A DNA stretch of 64,000 bases from Cyrtodaria siliqua (Eukaryota; Mollusca; Bivalvia; Adapedonta; Hiatellidae), in assembly GCA_037043455.1 (NCBI GenBank), contig JAWPHD010001331.1, forward strand, positions 248,001 through 312,000, given 5' to 3'. Numbering within the stretch: position 1 is the stretch's first letter; the number at the start of each line of letters is the position of its first letter. Below the pieces are notes generated by a model. It ran no database searches. It worked only from the letters and a program-made list of their open reading frames with translations, and was not told the origin of the DNA. This document shows, in pieces, positions 47,916-58,690 of the stretch. Made by a program: the position numbers and the translations under genes.

Positions 47916-48682
47916 TTATTCAAAAGGCATTATCTTAGAGCACGCAGCTGTGTACACACTGTCTGTAAAAATCCAAAAATTAAAAAAAACAACACAATAC
48001 ATAAAAAAAACAAAAAACAACAACAATCAAATGAAAAAGCAGGGGAGAGAGGATATAAGGATTCAGACTATATCATCAACATGTCAGCGTCAAACAAGAT
48101 ATAAAATAGCTGGAAAAAACGAACCACAGCGTATCTGGGAATGAAACAATATTGATAGCCGGTCTCCCAAAAGAAAGGAAGGATACATACAAATCCGAGA
48201 AGCTGCCCTAATCTTACTTACGAATATATTTTCCTTTGAGCAAATTGTTCCAAGGATAGACTCCGAAACACAGAACCGGTGTTCATACCAATCGGACGGA
48301 CGAGAATAAAGGAACATGTTTTACTCAATGCTACACAGAAGAAATTGACTTGCGGCAATAAGGCTTCATCCGGGTCAAATGCAACGTGCTATCAATTAGA
48401 CCACGCCAGCACCCTTGAAGTGTACGAGTTCCTCGCTGATGTTTGGAGGGTGAAAACTCGTTAAATGTAAAAATCTTTAAAATATCTCAGCACATTGTTT
48501 TTTTCCCATAAGTTGCCATAAGTTGACCCCCTCATAAACCCCACCCAATTGAAAATGTCGCAGCTTTATCTTCCGCCGCTGATATCAGACCGAGATATTT
48601 CGAACAGGGGAACAATACTTCCGAGCAAAAGCAGTTATTTTTCAGCAAAATTGTTTTAATAGTTTACGTGTTTTTACCCGCC

Positions 48683-48750
48683 AGGGTCCTTTACATGAGT
48701 AACCAGGATCAAGGTAACGCTGTTTTGAGCAGCCAGTGTCCGTTACGTCT
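48683..48750 (-). repeat. Reverse copy of the ACCCTGGTTG block
   Basis: Contains CGCCAGGGTCC, GTAACCAGGATCAAGGTAAC, GTTTTGAGCAGCCAGTG and TCCGTTACG, matching 46508-46585 in reverse complement. With it, it encloses about 2.1 kb holding two SINEs. Confidence 0.65.
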
Positions 48751-49321
48751 GTCCACCGTGAATATAAACCATTGCTTTTCAACATATTGCTTTTCCAGGT
48801 CCGTAGCTACACTGGGGCACACAGATGTATTTGTCTTGGTTGAATTTTGGGAATGTACATACTTTACATAAAAACAACTATATAATAGTATATAAGGACC
48901 CTGGTGGGGAATGCAACACATTGAAAAAAATTAAAACAAAATCTAGGGTGGAGAGGGAGGTTAATGCCACTGGACACCAAAATAAGGGATATGCCTCGGT
49001 TAAATTTTAGGGCTGGTTACGGGCCAGTTTTCATTCAAAATTACTTTACAATCAATAAACTTAGGAAAAGTTAATTACTAATATTTGAACTTAATTGTTA
49101 TACTAAAACTTTCGGTTTTTAGTTAACACTTACCCAGTCTTACAGACGGTAGCTGACATCTTTCATATTTTCTTTGATTTTGAAATATTACCAATCAGAA
49201 TTTTAATGTTTTTTTTGTTTCGTAAAGACATCAATATTGGGCACCACCCCGAAACATTGGGATGTGGAGTCCTCCGGCTCTTACGCCTATGTTTATAAGA
49301 CTATATAGAAACAGAGATCTC

Positions 49322-49545
49322 TATCTCAATGCTTCCACCCCACTCCTTCCTTCCCCCACTCTCTCTCATCTTTTCTCACTTTTTTCCCTCCCTACCTCTC
49401 GCTTTCTTACTTTCTCTGTATCTCTCTTTCTCTTTGTGTGTGTCTCTCTCTTTCTCTCTTTCTCTCTTTCCTTCTCCCTCTTTTTGACTATCTATATCTC
49501 TCTCTCTGTCTCTGTGTCTCCCTGTGTCTCTCTATCCATTTTATT
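49322..49545. repeat. CT-rich low-complexity tract
   Basis: Mostly TCTC and TTTC runs. The 110-codon frame over it (rich in Leu, Ser and Phe) is produced by the tract. A (CA) run of about 11 units lies further right at 49760-49782. Confidence 0.9.
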
Positions 49546-49559
49546 TCCAATTTCAAAAT

Positions 49560-50230
49560 TTCAATTCATGCATAAATTAAGAGGAATTCATTAAAATTAT
49601 GTTGATTTAGAATCTACTAATATGTGTAAACCATGCATGCATAACTTCACATAACAAATACTATATCTCCATCTTTACCATTAGTTACGAGCCTCTACCA
49701 ATATTCCAATTTCGATAAACAATTTCTCCCTTGTGTTTTGTGTCAATATACACTACACACTAACACACACACACACACACATAAAAATGGAGGATTATTT
49801 GTATATAATAGTTTCTTTGATGCAACGCGATAGTTGGAAAGGATACGTTTAATTTTAGGTATTGTTTTGGATTATATATAAATATTGACTTATAAGGTTG
49901 TTTGAGTAAGTACATTTATAGCTTCCTTTTCAATTTCTAATGACTTGTATTTCCTATTAGGTCTTTCTACTGAAGATTGGTCTCATCAGTTCGGTGGTAA
50001 AATGCCGTCTGCTAAAATCCACTTTTATACCCGTTATAAGACCAGTGGTCGATTCACAAAGTACTTGAAGCGTCTCATACAGTACCGCCTTATCTCATTA
50101 ATATTCAGTGAATTTATGTGGTGCGCATGTTGTATATATGAACCCACACGTATACAGTAATCACTTAGTACACTATGCGTAATAACCGTTAGATTTGTTC
50201 AGTTCTAGTGTGCCTTTTATCGGGATTGTG
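49560..50230. other. Unassigned DNA with an unrecognised 71-codon frame
   Basis: The frame 49945-50160 follows an acceptor-like TTTCCTATTAG at 49950-49960 and encodes GLSTEDWSHQFGGKMPSAKI and a basic stretch. I do not recognise it and cannot tell it from chance. Confidence 0.3.
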
Positions 50231-50234
50231 TAGC

Positions 50235-50900
50235 TTTAAGGCTATGATACGATAGATGACTTTAACTTTGACATCGGTAACTATCCGCATTTAGGTGGGG
50301 GCGTACCTCGTACGTGCTATATCTTACGGGGTTTATGTCCCCTAGCTAATTTGCTTTGCTAGGGAACGTAACGACGTTAAGGATTTCAATTGTCGAAAAT
50401 AATTTATAAAAAGTAAACTTCTTCAGCAAAGTTTTCGTTATCATAAAGTACGTAGATATTTCTCAAAGTTTTGTCGCCGCAACGAAAACCGGCTGAAGAA
50501 GTACAACACAGACCTAAAGACTTTTCGGCGACTAACAGTATCACAGCCTTTATTCTATTTAAATATGATCTATAAACGCGACTGTGGTTGTTCGGTACAC
50601 TTCTGGATACATCCGGAGGCGTTTCTATTTTGTTTTGTTTTAATATATATTTTTACAATAACATATACGTGTATCGCTTCCTAATTTCTCAGGATGTGGA
50701 CTTTATTGTTAGAGATTTCCTTTTGATGGGATGTACTTTTATTTACACTGTCTTGTCAAATTGAGCGTTGAACACAGGATACAAGCGAGGTTGTGTATAC
50801 TTAAAATCGATTTAAGCTAGCCATTGGGCCATATTTCCTACTGACCGTTCCAAGTTGGTAAGCCTGTCTTCACTACTCTTTGTGTTGTGTATTGTCCTTT
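50235..50900 (+). pseudogene. Retroelement copy 3: RT remnant plus 3' tail
   Basis: From 50235 a run with indels reads like DDFNFDIGNYPHLGGGVPR, then SYGVYVPQLICFARERNDV, KLLQQSFRYHKVRR and FSKFCRRNENRLKKYNTDLK (to about 50540), parallel to copies 1 and 4. The catalytic part is missing. The tail follows at 50690-50900 with CAGGATGTGGACTTTATTGT, TTTACACTGTCTTGTC and CTGACCGTTCCAAG. It is close to copy 4 in wording (AAGTACAACAC..., CAGGATGTGGAC), so copies 3 and 4 form a subfamily. Confidence 0.75.
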
Positions 50901-51895
50901 TCATTGTATAGCTAATTTGCTCTCTGTTTGTGGTACAGAGCGGTTATACGGAGCCATTGCGTTTGGGTTCGATGATTTCTATAGGACCATTTTTCTCATA
51001 ATTAGACCAGTTTGATTTCACTCCGGTCGCCTCCCTCCTCCCAACCGAAGCCGAATTTTTTAGTTTACTATTTTATTTTATGAAATTATGTAGATGAATA
51101 TTTATAATCTTTTGAAAAACTAGCAATGTCTGTCTAGAATCAACCGAGTTAAGGTCCTTAAATTGTTTTTATGCTAACTTAACATCTTCTGAAAGTACCA
51201 CACGTATTTTGACCCACTGTTATTATAGATGCAAGTGTCTACAACTGACAATGCTTATCATGTGAGCGATTCAGGGCCATTTTGGCCATCTTGTTGACAA
51301 TAAATTCCTTACAGGAATGTTATGAAGTTACCTTGGTCATAGAAGAAAACAAATTACTAAAACTAGCCAAGACTCCAAACAGCACAGTTATGTCTCCTCC
51401 TTCCCGCATCCCCCCAACACATCCCACCTCTGCCACTTGTTTGTTGAGTATTGTTTTTTGATCATGGACGCTTTGTATATGGTCATTAAAATAACACTGT
51501 TATGAAGACACTATACAGTCTTAAAGGGATACACGGCAATCTTGAAATGTGTAACAAGCAGTCAAAGTAGCACCTCAGTTTATTAATCAAGCATCATTTG
51601 AACTTTAAACCTGCTTGCACATCATTGAAATCAAGTTCTGGGTTTTCAATTTTCGTTTTTATTCCACAAAATGTTTAAATAGCATTATTGGTGCAATATA
51701 ATGTTAGTAATATGTAAACACATTTTGCTTTGAACTATTGTAATAATTAATATTAATTATTTCAAATAAGCAAATTATTTAGAAAAAATAACGGGACGCG
51801 GCGAGTTTTAAACAAATCACGATCTCTTTAAACCAGTAGAGCAATACAGGCTGAAGAGAATTGCTGTTACAATTAAATACTGTATTAATATATCT
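50901..51895. other. No gene; contains a TTAA-AGGG transposon end
   Basis: At 51521 TTAA is followed by AGGGATACACGGCAATCTTG. The same start occurs at 59406 (TTAA, then AGGTACACACGGCAATCTTG). These look like single ends of a TTAA-targeting element whose other end I do not find. The rest is unassigned. Confidence 0.45.
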
Positions 51896-51899
51896 CACA

Positions 51900-52289
51900 G
51901 GTGTGCCTTCGATAACTATCATATGTGATGGAGACTGGAGCAAACGCTCAAACCAGCATTCATATAATGCCCTAAGAGGGGCGGCCATCATTATTTGTAA
52001 AAATGCTAAGAAAATCTTGCATATTGGAGTGAGAAATAAAGATGGAGATTATTCAGTTTTTGCAAAGATCCGAGAAGAATTCCAGTTTGGCGTCCCTTTG
52101 TTTAAAAGCTCGAGTGTGCTTACCATATGTGCAAGTGTGTCAGGACAAATTTGGAGAAACTTACAAGGAAACCTCACCCAAGTGAACTGGATCAGGTTTG
52201 TCAGAGTAGACACTGTTAGATGTGTCATTAGAATGGGGGATCGAAATGGAAGACAAAAAATAAAATTACTCGCTAAAGACATAAAATAA
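51900..52289 (+). pseudogene. Mutator-type (MULE) transposase fragment with an internal deletion
   Basis: After an acceptor-like TATCTCACAG ending at 51900, the frame reads GVPSITIICDGDWSKRSNQH, then SYNALRGAAIIICKNAKKIL and HIGVRNK. The DG-x-W-x-KR-x(n)-YN...GVRN pattern is that of the Mutator-like transposase domain of animal proteins; its Asp in CDGDW is a candidate catalytic residue. GVRNK is then followed directly by DGDYSVFAKIREE, which in the family (as I recall, GDGDSS-x-x-x-x-I) belongs well downstream after a Cys-rich part, so a middle segment appears lost without breaking the frame. The rest to the stop at 52287-52289 is less typical. A decayed or non-autonomous transposon gene is likely. 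Confidence 0.65.
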
Positions 52290-52559
52290 AAACCTATGTA
52301 AACACATTTTCGGGGATCGTGACAAATGCAGTGTATACTTCCGCAAAAGATATAGAAAAGAAATTGTGATTGATCCTGATAAATAGTTGGATGACGAATA
52401 TGAAAATATGGACGAGGCCGATCTTCTTTCGGAATTCTGGACCGATGGTTCTTTGCTGCAGGATCAGAAAGAAGCAAGCAAATGATGAAACGGTGTAATT
52501 GAAATGAATGAAAACCATAAAGTATGTTCAAATACATCAGTGTTATTTTGAACAGGGTA

Positions 52560-53850
52560 GCATCAAAGAGTGACATACCAATTGGGCACTTCCCACCAAC
52601 TTATGCGAGTTCTGACTGGATGTGTGTGCGATCCAAATTTGATGGAGGGAAACCACTGCAACAGATTTCCTTGGCATACTAGATGCTATGTTGGTGCTCT
52701 TAGATCAAACCAGGGTGAAATTATTGATGCCTTTAATAATACTTCTTGGTATCTTGATGACATACTCAATATTGATAATCCGTTCTTTGCTCATATGGTT
52801 ACTAACATTTATCCACCAGAGCTCACGTTGAATAAAGCCAACAGTTCGGATACAGTAGCAGCATCTATGATAAGAGAGATGATTTCAATTTTAACATCGT
52901 TAACTATCCACACCTGGATGGAGATGTACCTCGTGCTACCTCATACGGGGTGTATATCTCCCAGCTCATTCGATTTGCTAGAGCGTGTAATGATGTTCGT
53001 ATGATCGAAATCAAGTTATTACAAATAAACTTCTTCAGCAGGGTTTTCGTTATCACAAACTACGTAGATCTTTCTCTAAATTCTACCGCCGTAACGAGGG
53101 CCTGCTGTAAAAGTACAACACCAACCTTAAGACACTTCTGCGACTAGACATATCACAACCCTCATTTTATGGAGATGTGGTTTTATGGAGATGTGGTCTA
53201 TAAACTTCGAAAGTTAAAGAGGTCTGACGGGTTTCCTAACCGCTTTACAAATTTAATCAGGAAGTCCGTCAGAAAAGGATATAACTCTTTGGTTTTACAG
53301 CGCACTGCATGTTTAGTGATTGACCCCTTGTGCGATGACTGGACTACCTCTTGAGATTCTATGATTGTACCTGCTGAAACCCCAACTAAGGGAGGTGGGT
53401 GCATGAGCTTTCGTCCCTCGGGTTTTCTGGTCGTACCCTAGATTGGTTTTCTCTTTAGCTGCAACTACTATGGTTGTTCAATACGATTCTGGATACGTCC
53501 TGAGATGTTTATTATTTTGTATGTGTTTCTTTAGTTAGTTTCTCAGGATGTGGACTTTATTGTTAGAGAATTCCATTTGATGGGATGTAGTTTTGTTTAC
53601 ACTGTCTTGTCTATTTGGGCGTTGAAGACAGGATAATAGCGAGGATTGTGCGCATATAAAATCGTTTCAAGCTAACATGTAGGCCTTATTGCCTACTTAC
53701 CATTCCAAGTCGGTAACCCTGTCTTCACCACCCTTTCTGTAGTTTTTTGTCTCTTTCATTGTATTTTCAAGTCCTTGTTTGCAGTACAGTGTGAACCTAC
53801 GATGCCATTGCTCTCGGACGCTGTGGTTTCTATAGGACCCCTTATCTCAT
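52560..53850 (+). mobile_element. Retroelement copy 4: decayed RT plus 3' tail
   Basis: RT relics run from about 52640 to 53345, then the 3' tail from about 53540, with CAGGATGTGGACTTTATTGT, TTTACACTGTCTTGTCTATT and CATTCCAAGTCGGTAACCCT. It lies in the same orientation as copy 3, 2.3 kb to its left, with the MULE fragment between. Confidence 0.8.
52625..53355 (+). pseudogene. Reverse transcriptase pseudogene, copy 4
   Basis: Intact-looking pieces are GEIIDAFNNTSWYLDDILNI at 52710-52769 with the catalytic YLDD (52748-52759), and NPFFAHMVTNIYPPELTLNK. After a frameshift with loss of the FLDL segment near 52860, the reading continues as DDFNFNIVNYPHLDGDVPRA, YISQLIRFARACNDV and later GFRYHKLRRSFSKF. 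A tandem duplication of TTTTATGGAGATGTGG occurs at 53164-53190. The C-terminal piece RKGYNSLVLQRTACLVIDPL lies at 53271-53330. Several frameshifts and stops separate the pieces, so it is dead, though the YLDD block is well kept. Confidence 0.8.
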
Positions 53851-53919
53851 TTTTGGGTCCTAAATGGGCTAGTACTGCTTGGGATGGCTTGGGATGATAT
53901 ATATTTCATGACACTACAG

Positions 53920-53920
53920 T

Positions 53921-53968
<48 letters not shown>

Positions 53969-53998
53969 AAAGAAAGAAAGAAAGAAAGAAAGAAAGAA
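53920..53998 (+). repeat. (GAAA)n microsatellite
   Basis: About 19 GAAA units with one interrupted unit near 53968. The Phe/Leu/Ser-rich frames on the minus strand come from it. Confidence 0.95.
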
Positions 53999-53999
53999 C

Positions 54000-54659
54000 G
54001 AAAGAGATAAAGGAAACAATATCAGTGAAGGGAAAACAGAAGCGAAAACAAAGATGGTCATGAAAAGACAGGCTAGTGAAAGAATCAACAAGCAAAAACC
54101 AAAAATAGAATATGGACCATAACCACCTGATGCTGATGAAAACATAGGAGGAGAAATATTAAAGACCCTATCCCGCCATCAACATGCTTATTTTAAAACA
54201 GACGTTCACCGTTTCTAAACCTACTATCGATGAGGTATATAAGTTACATTATTTGAGATCCAAACTCTATAGATACGATATAAACAGCTTTAACCAGCCA
54301 GGCAAAACCAAAAACTGGAGCGTCGAATTAAGAGTTACCAACTCATAATTCATTTTACGCATATTCAATCAAGGGTAATTTAAGAACCCGTGAATAAACA
54401 TGTATGACCTGAACACCTGGACAGAGTTTTGATAAACGGTTTTCTAGTGTAATTTTGCCGTTATTCGGAGGATTAGTTCCTTTAAAACAAGCTAAAATAA
54501 AGTATTTGGAATCAAATATTGAAACAAGTACCAGTAAAATAGAAAATATGGAATTAAAGAACGCGCGATTAATCCAGTTCATCTGTGTGGGTAGACGAAC
54601 TGAAAAAATGGTTAACCTCATCTGTGTTTTGTTTGGTAAAATAGTGAAACGCAAGATAC
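54000..54659. other. Unassigned DNA left of the YqaJ-like fragment
   Basis: An 82-codon frame at 54455-54703 has a Glu/Lys/Ser-rich part (LESNIETSTSKIENMELKNA) and may be another decayed piece of the same transposon protein, but no motif supports that. Confidence 0.3.
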
Positions 54660-54959
54660 ATATAACTGTAAAACCTGTAGTAAAATCTCTACTAAGTTTC
54701 TAAATTCTCCGGCAATATGGCTACTAACGTAAGACTAAACAATGAACAAATAGCAAAGGATGAATTCTTGAAACTAAAACATACTGTAGAGAATATTGAA
54801 CCTATGGGACTTGTTATTTCACAACATCCCAGGTTCTTAGCAGCGAGTCCAGATGGAAAGGTTGTTTTTAGGAATGGTAACATCGGACTAGAAATTATTA
54901 AAAATGTATTGTACAATAAACCAGTTTTTGATTATGATATGTGTATTTGCTTATTTTGA
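54660..54959 (+). pseudogene. YqaJ-type nuclease-domain fragment (transposon-associated)
   Basis: The frame 54717-54959 reads NNEQIAKDEFLKLKHTVENI, then GLVISQHPRFLAASPDGKVV and GNIGLEIIKNVLYNKPV. The ASPDG motif, a glycine-rich turn and an E..K pair are the core of YqaJ/lambda-exonuclease-like PD-(D/E)XK nucleases (Asp of SPDG; E-x-K expected in LLEIK, here altered to LEIIK). Just upstream, in another frame, 54668-54709 reads CKTCSKISTKFLNSPAI, a Cys pair and SPAI that commonly precede this domain, so a small indel lies near 54710-54725. In animals such domains occur in transposon-related proteins. The fragment ends at TGA 54957 and is too short for a working nuclease. Confidence 0.65.
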
Positions 54960-55068
54960 GAATTGATTTTATACTCTATTAAAATACAAAATTGATCACA
55001 TTTATATCTGTATGGATTGTGAGGGGTGGCCCACCCCGGCACTATCTAACTTATTACGAGGTGATTAA

Positions 55069-56100
55069 ACATGTCAACAATATATGTCATGAGAGGAATT
55101 GACAGCCGATACATAAAGACCTTCATGTCGACAATATATGCCATCAGACAAACTGGCTGCCGACATATATGGGCAGTCATGACAACAATATATGCCATCA
55201 GACAAACTGGTGGCCGACATATATATACATTCATGTCAATAATATATGTCATCAGACAAACTGGTGGCCGACATATATGCCATCGGACAAACTGGCGGCC
55301 GACATATATATATACATTCATATCAACAACATATGTCATCAGACAAACTGGTGGCCGACATATATAGCCCTTCATGTGAACAATATATATCATCAGACAA
55401 ACTGGTGTCCAAGATATATGGACCTTCATGTAAAACAATATATGCCATCAGACACACTGGTGGCCGACATATATGGGCCTTCATGTAAACAATATATGTC
55501 ATGAGACAAACTGACGACGACATATATGGGCTATCATGTCAACAATATGTTTCATCAGACAAACTGACGGCCGACATATATGGCCCATCATGTCAACAAT
55601 GTAAAACAATATATGTTATCCGACACACTGGTGGCCGACATATATAGGCCTTCATGTCACCATTATATGTCATCAGACAAACTGGTGGCCGACATATATA
55701 GGCCTTCATGTCACCAATATATTTCATCAGACACAGTGGTGGCCGACATATATAGGCCTTCATGTCACCAATATATATCATCAGACAAACTGGTGGCCGA
55801 CATATATGGCCCTTCATGTCAACAATATATGTCATCAGACACAATGATGGCCGACATATATAGGCCTTCATGTCAACAGTATATGTCATTAGACACACTG
55901 GTGGCCGACATATATGGGCCTTCATGTCAACAATATGTCATCAGACAAACTGGTGGCCGACATATATGGGCCTTCTTGTCAACAATATGTCATCAGACAA
56001 ACTGGTGGCCGACATATATGGGCCTTCATGTCAACAATATGTCATTAGACACACTGGTGGCCGACATATATGGGCCATCATATCAACAATATGTCATGGC
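55069..56100 (+). repeat. 57-bp minisatellite (CAGACAAACTGGTGGCCGAC)
   Basis: About 18 units share CAACAATATATGTCATCAG and GACATATATGGGCCTTCATG. Length varies from 48 to 60 bases by small indels at the ATATAT and TCAACAATAT parts. All of the long frames on both strands here (Cys/Trp/His-containing periodic peptides) are readings through the repeat. Confidence 0.95.
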
Positions 56101-56980
56101 GAGAATTAAGTTTTTGTGTTATATCTCAGCATTTCCAAGTCTGATGTACATCAAATTTTAACAGCACCTTTCTCTCATCAAGCACTGACCATACCCTGAA
56201 AATTAAGGCACTATGACCTAAATTCTCCAAAATGTCTTACGTTAAACTTTTTTGTTTAAGTTTGGCCGGTGGGAATTAACTTTTTGTTATATCTCTGCTT
56301 TACCATGTCCGATCTTCATCAAATTTTAACAGCACCTTCCTCTCATCGGACTATACTCTGAAAACTAGGTTACTATGACCTACTTTCTACAAAATATGCG
56401 TTACACTAAACCTTTTTTGTTTACGTTTGGGCGGATGAGAATTAAGTTTTGTTATATCTCAGCATTGCCAAGTCTGAACGTCATCACCTTTTAATAGCAT
56501 CTTACTCTCATCAATCACTGACTATACCCTGAAAACTAGGTCACTGTGACCTACTTTCTCCAAAATATGCGTTATGTTAACCTATTTATTTAAGTTTGAG
56601 CGGGGGTGGGGAGTGGGGTGGGGGGGGGGGGGGGGGGGCTGGTGGGGGTGGGGCGGAAGTGAATTAAGTTTTATTATATCTCAGCATTGCCATGTCCGAT
56701 TTTCATCAAATTTTAACAGCGCCTTATTTTCATCAAGAACTGACCATTTTCCGAAAACTAGGTTACTGTGACCTAGTTTCGCTAAATACGCGTTACGTTA
56801 ACCTTTTGTTTAAGTTTGGGCGGGGGGAATTAACTTTTTTGTTATATCTCTGCTCACCATTCCGATCTTCGTAAAATTTTGAAAGGACATTCCTCTCATC
56901 AAGCACTGACCATACCATGAAAACTAGGTCTCTATGACCTAATTTCTCCAAAATATGCGTTACGTTAACCTTTTATGTTT
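56097..56980 (+). repeat. ~168-bp tandem repeat, five units, with a G-run insertion
   Basis: Units begin near 56100, 56271, 56438, 56659 and 56825, each with AATTAAGTTTTTGTTATATC, CATCAAATTTTAACAGCACC, ACTGACCATACCCTGAAAAC and TATGCGTTACGTTAACCTTT. Units 1, 3 and 4 carry TCTCAGCATT and units 2 and 5 TCTCTGCT, so two types mix. Unit 3 is enlarged by about 50 bases of G-rich sequence at its right end. The array directly abuts the 57-bp minisatellite. Confidence 0.85.
56600..56656 (+). repeat. G-rich tract, possible quadruplex
   Basis: Contains a run of 19 G at 56620-56638, flanked by GGGGG, GGGG and GGGGTGGGGCGG runs. Four or more G-runs of at least four fit a G-quadruplex. It may also mark an assembly weak point. 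Confidence 0.85.
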
Positions 56981-56984
56981 AATA

Positions 56985-57475
56985 GAGAATTTATTTGTTT
57001 TGCTCCATGTTATACAACCTTATTAAAACGTATACAGAATTTAAGAGATATAGAACAGTTTATTCATGTCATAGGTTAGGTAGTAAGACATACTTTCTAC
57101 AGATTTTGACACAATTTAGTGAGTGTTTTAGATACAGTCAAACCTGGATTAAGAGACCGCCCAGGGGAAAGACCAATAATGGTCTCTTAATACAGGTGGT
57201 CTCTTAAAATAGGGTCTAACATTGTTCGATTTTGTATGAAATATTAAGAGAAATACATGTACAGGTATTAAAATGAATGCTTTACATTGTAGGTATTTTG
57301 TATTATTTCATATATATGGGGTATCTTGTCAATATAACACTCCCAATTATTCGGAACAAACGCTGTGAGAATTGACGCCAGTGTAATCATGCAATCATTT
57401 GGAGAATATTGCGGCAGGTAAAACCACGTACCTGACTGGTCCAACCCCACAATTGTTTTTTTGGGTTGTTGTTTT
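56985..57475. other. Unassigned DNA
   Basis: Contains CAAACCTGGATTAAGAGACC near 57138 and GGTCTCTTAA repeats (57180, 57206), the wording of a dispersed repeat seen in many invertebrates. No gene. Confidence 0.35.
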
Positions 57476-57484
57476 TAGAGAAAA

Positions 57485-57595
57485 AAATAGCAACACCCAC
57501 CCCACCCCAACCCCCACACACGCCCCAACTCCCCTCCACACACACGCACGCACACAAGCACACACACACACACACCCACACACACACACATTTGT
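57485..57595 (+). repeat. CA/CCCA-rich microsatellite
   Basis: CACCCCACCC and ACACACAC runs. Gly/Val/Cys-rich frames on the minus strand are artefacts of it. Confidence 0.9.
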
Positions 57596-57599
57596 TTAA

Positions 57600-58096
57600 T
57601 GAACTTCATGCGCGCATTTGATAAGTGAGACGCGTAATGCCCCATCGCGCCAGTGAGTGGGAGCGTAAAGGGGCGCCTCCCTTAAAATCTGAGAAATTAA
57701 TGTTGAAAGAACCATTTTTTTAAAAGAAATTGCGTGCCAACTGTTTTTAAAACAATGATCACACTCTAAAATCCGAGAAGTAGGATTTTATGAAAAAAAA
57801 GCTGATTATGAAAAGGATGTTATTTATTCAAACGTGTTGTCAATAGAGAGGCAATGAAACAGTCCTACTGTGGTGGTGTCTTGGCCTGTGTGTCTCAGTA
57901 TCATTCTCCAGATACAGACAAGGTAAATGTTGAACTTATTTCAGAATTGTTTATTTCCCCTTTTTTTAGTAAAAAATATAGAATAAGTCCGTGTACAGAG
58001 ACGAATTCTCTTCCTCCTCCTCCTATTAGGCTACTACTACTAATAGTAAGTATAGGTATAATGATTTAGTATTATTATAAATAGTATTGTTCTTAA

Positions 58097-58127
<31 letters not shown>

Positions 58128-58545
58128 GTAGCATGGCAGACACTTATTTATCACATAACATGGCGTCTGGGAGTGCAGTAAAGCCATGACTTATTTCTCG
58201 TAATACACTAATGTATTACAGATGCAAATGAGGACCGAATCACTGTGTTTGTATACGTTAAAACTTTTAATACCAATTGTTTTCATGGTATATCATACGG
58301 TACGTTCAGACGCATTAATTATTTATCATTATTTGAAATCTTACTTCATAAAATGAACGTTAGTAACGTTCAATTTGGTTTAGGGTGACGCATTATTTGT
58401 AAGGCGAACGCATTTACAACCACGTAACGTAGCGACGTCGTGTAAACAACAAAACGACGTCATGATTTGCCTTACAAATTGCCGCCGTATATAAGGAAAA
58501 TTGACAACATTAAAGTATCACGTCGTAGGTGGGTTATGTGATAAA
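57600..58545. other. Unassigned DNA with a possible short first exon and an (AAT)n run
   Basis: An ATG at 57854 opens KQSYCGGVLACVSQYHSPDT then DK, ending at a strong donor-like ACAAGGTAAATG (57918-57929). No partner exon is found, so this remains speculative. (AAT)n lies at 58097-58125. A block 57670-57690 (CTCCCTTAAAATCTGAGAAA) resembles 15075-15095 in the satellite's unique unit. Confidence 0.3.
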
Positions 58546-58550
58546 CAGAA

Positions 58551-58690
58551 TCTTACATTCGTGACTGTGTGTTATTGACTTTAATAAACTCGTTGGATAA
58601 AAAGATAGGATACTCGGCAAGAGCCTCGTATCCTATCATTTTATCCAACTCGTTTATTAAAATCAATAATACACAGTCACTCATGTAAGA
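58551..58690. mobile_element. Fold-back element with GC-rich nested tip
   Basis: Arms 58551-58613 and 58628-58690 are complementary at about 57 of 63 positions (TCTTACAT..., GTGACTGTGT, TTGGATAAAA, GATAGGATAC). The 14-base centre TCGGCAAGAGCCTC itself can pair GGC with GCC. No coding sequence. Confidence 0.85.

Noticed and set aside
48345..48414. Reverse-strand tRNA-like stretch (TGGCGTGGTCTAATTGATAG)
   Set aside because: The A-box-like part is good, but the B-box and acceptor pairing are not convincing.
52049..52576. 175-codon minus-strand frame
   Set aside because: It lies opposite the Mutator-type frame, whose motifs are recognisable; the antisense peptide has none.
55580..56161. 193-codon open frame
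   Set aside because: It is a periodic reading through the 57-bp minisatellite; similar frames exist on both strands and in other phases.
57854..57925. Short first exon with a strong donor site
   Set aside because: No downstream exon, promoter or homology could be seen; kept only as a note in the gap entry.
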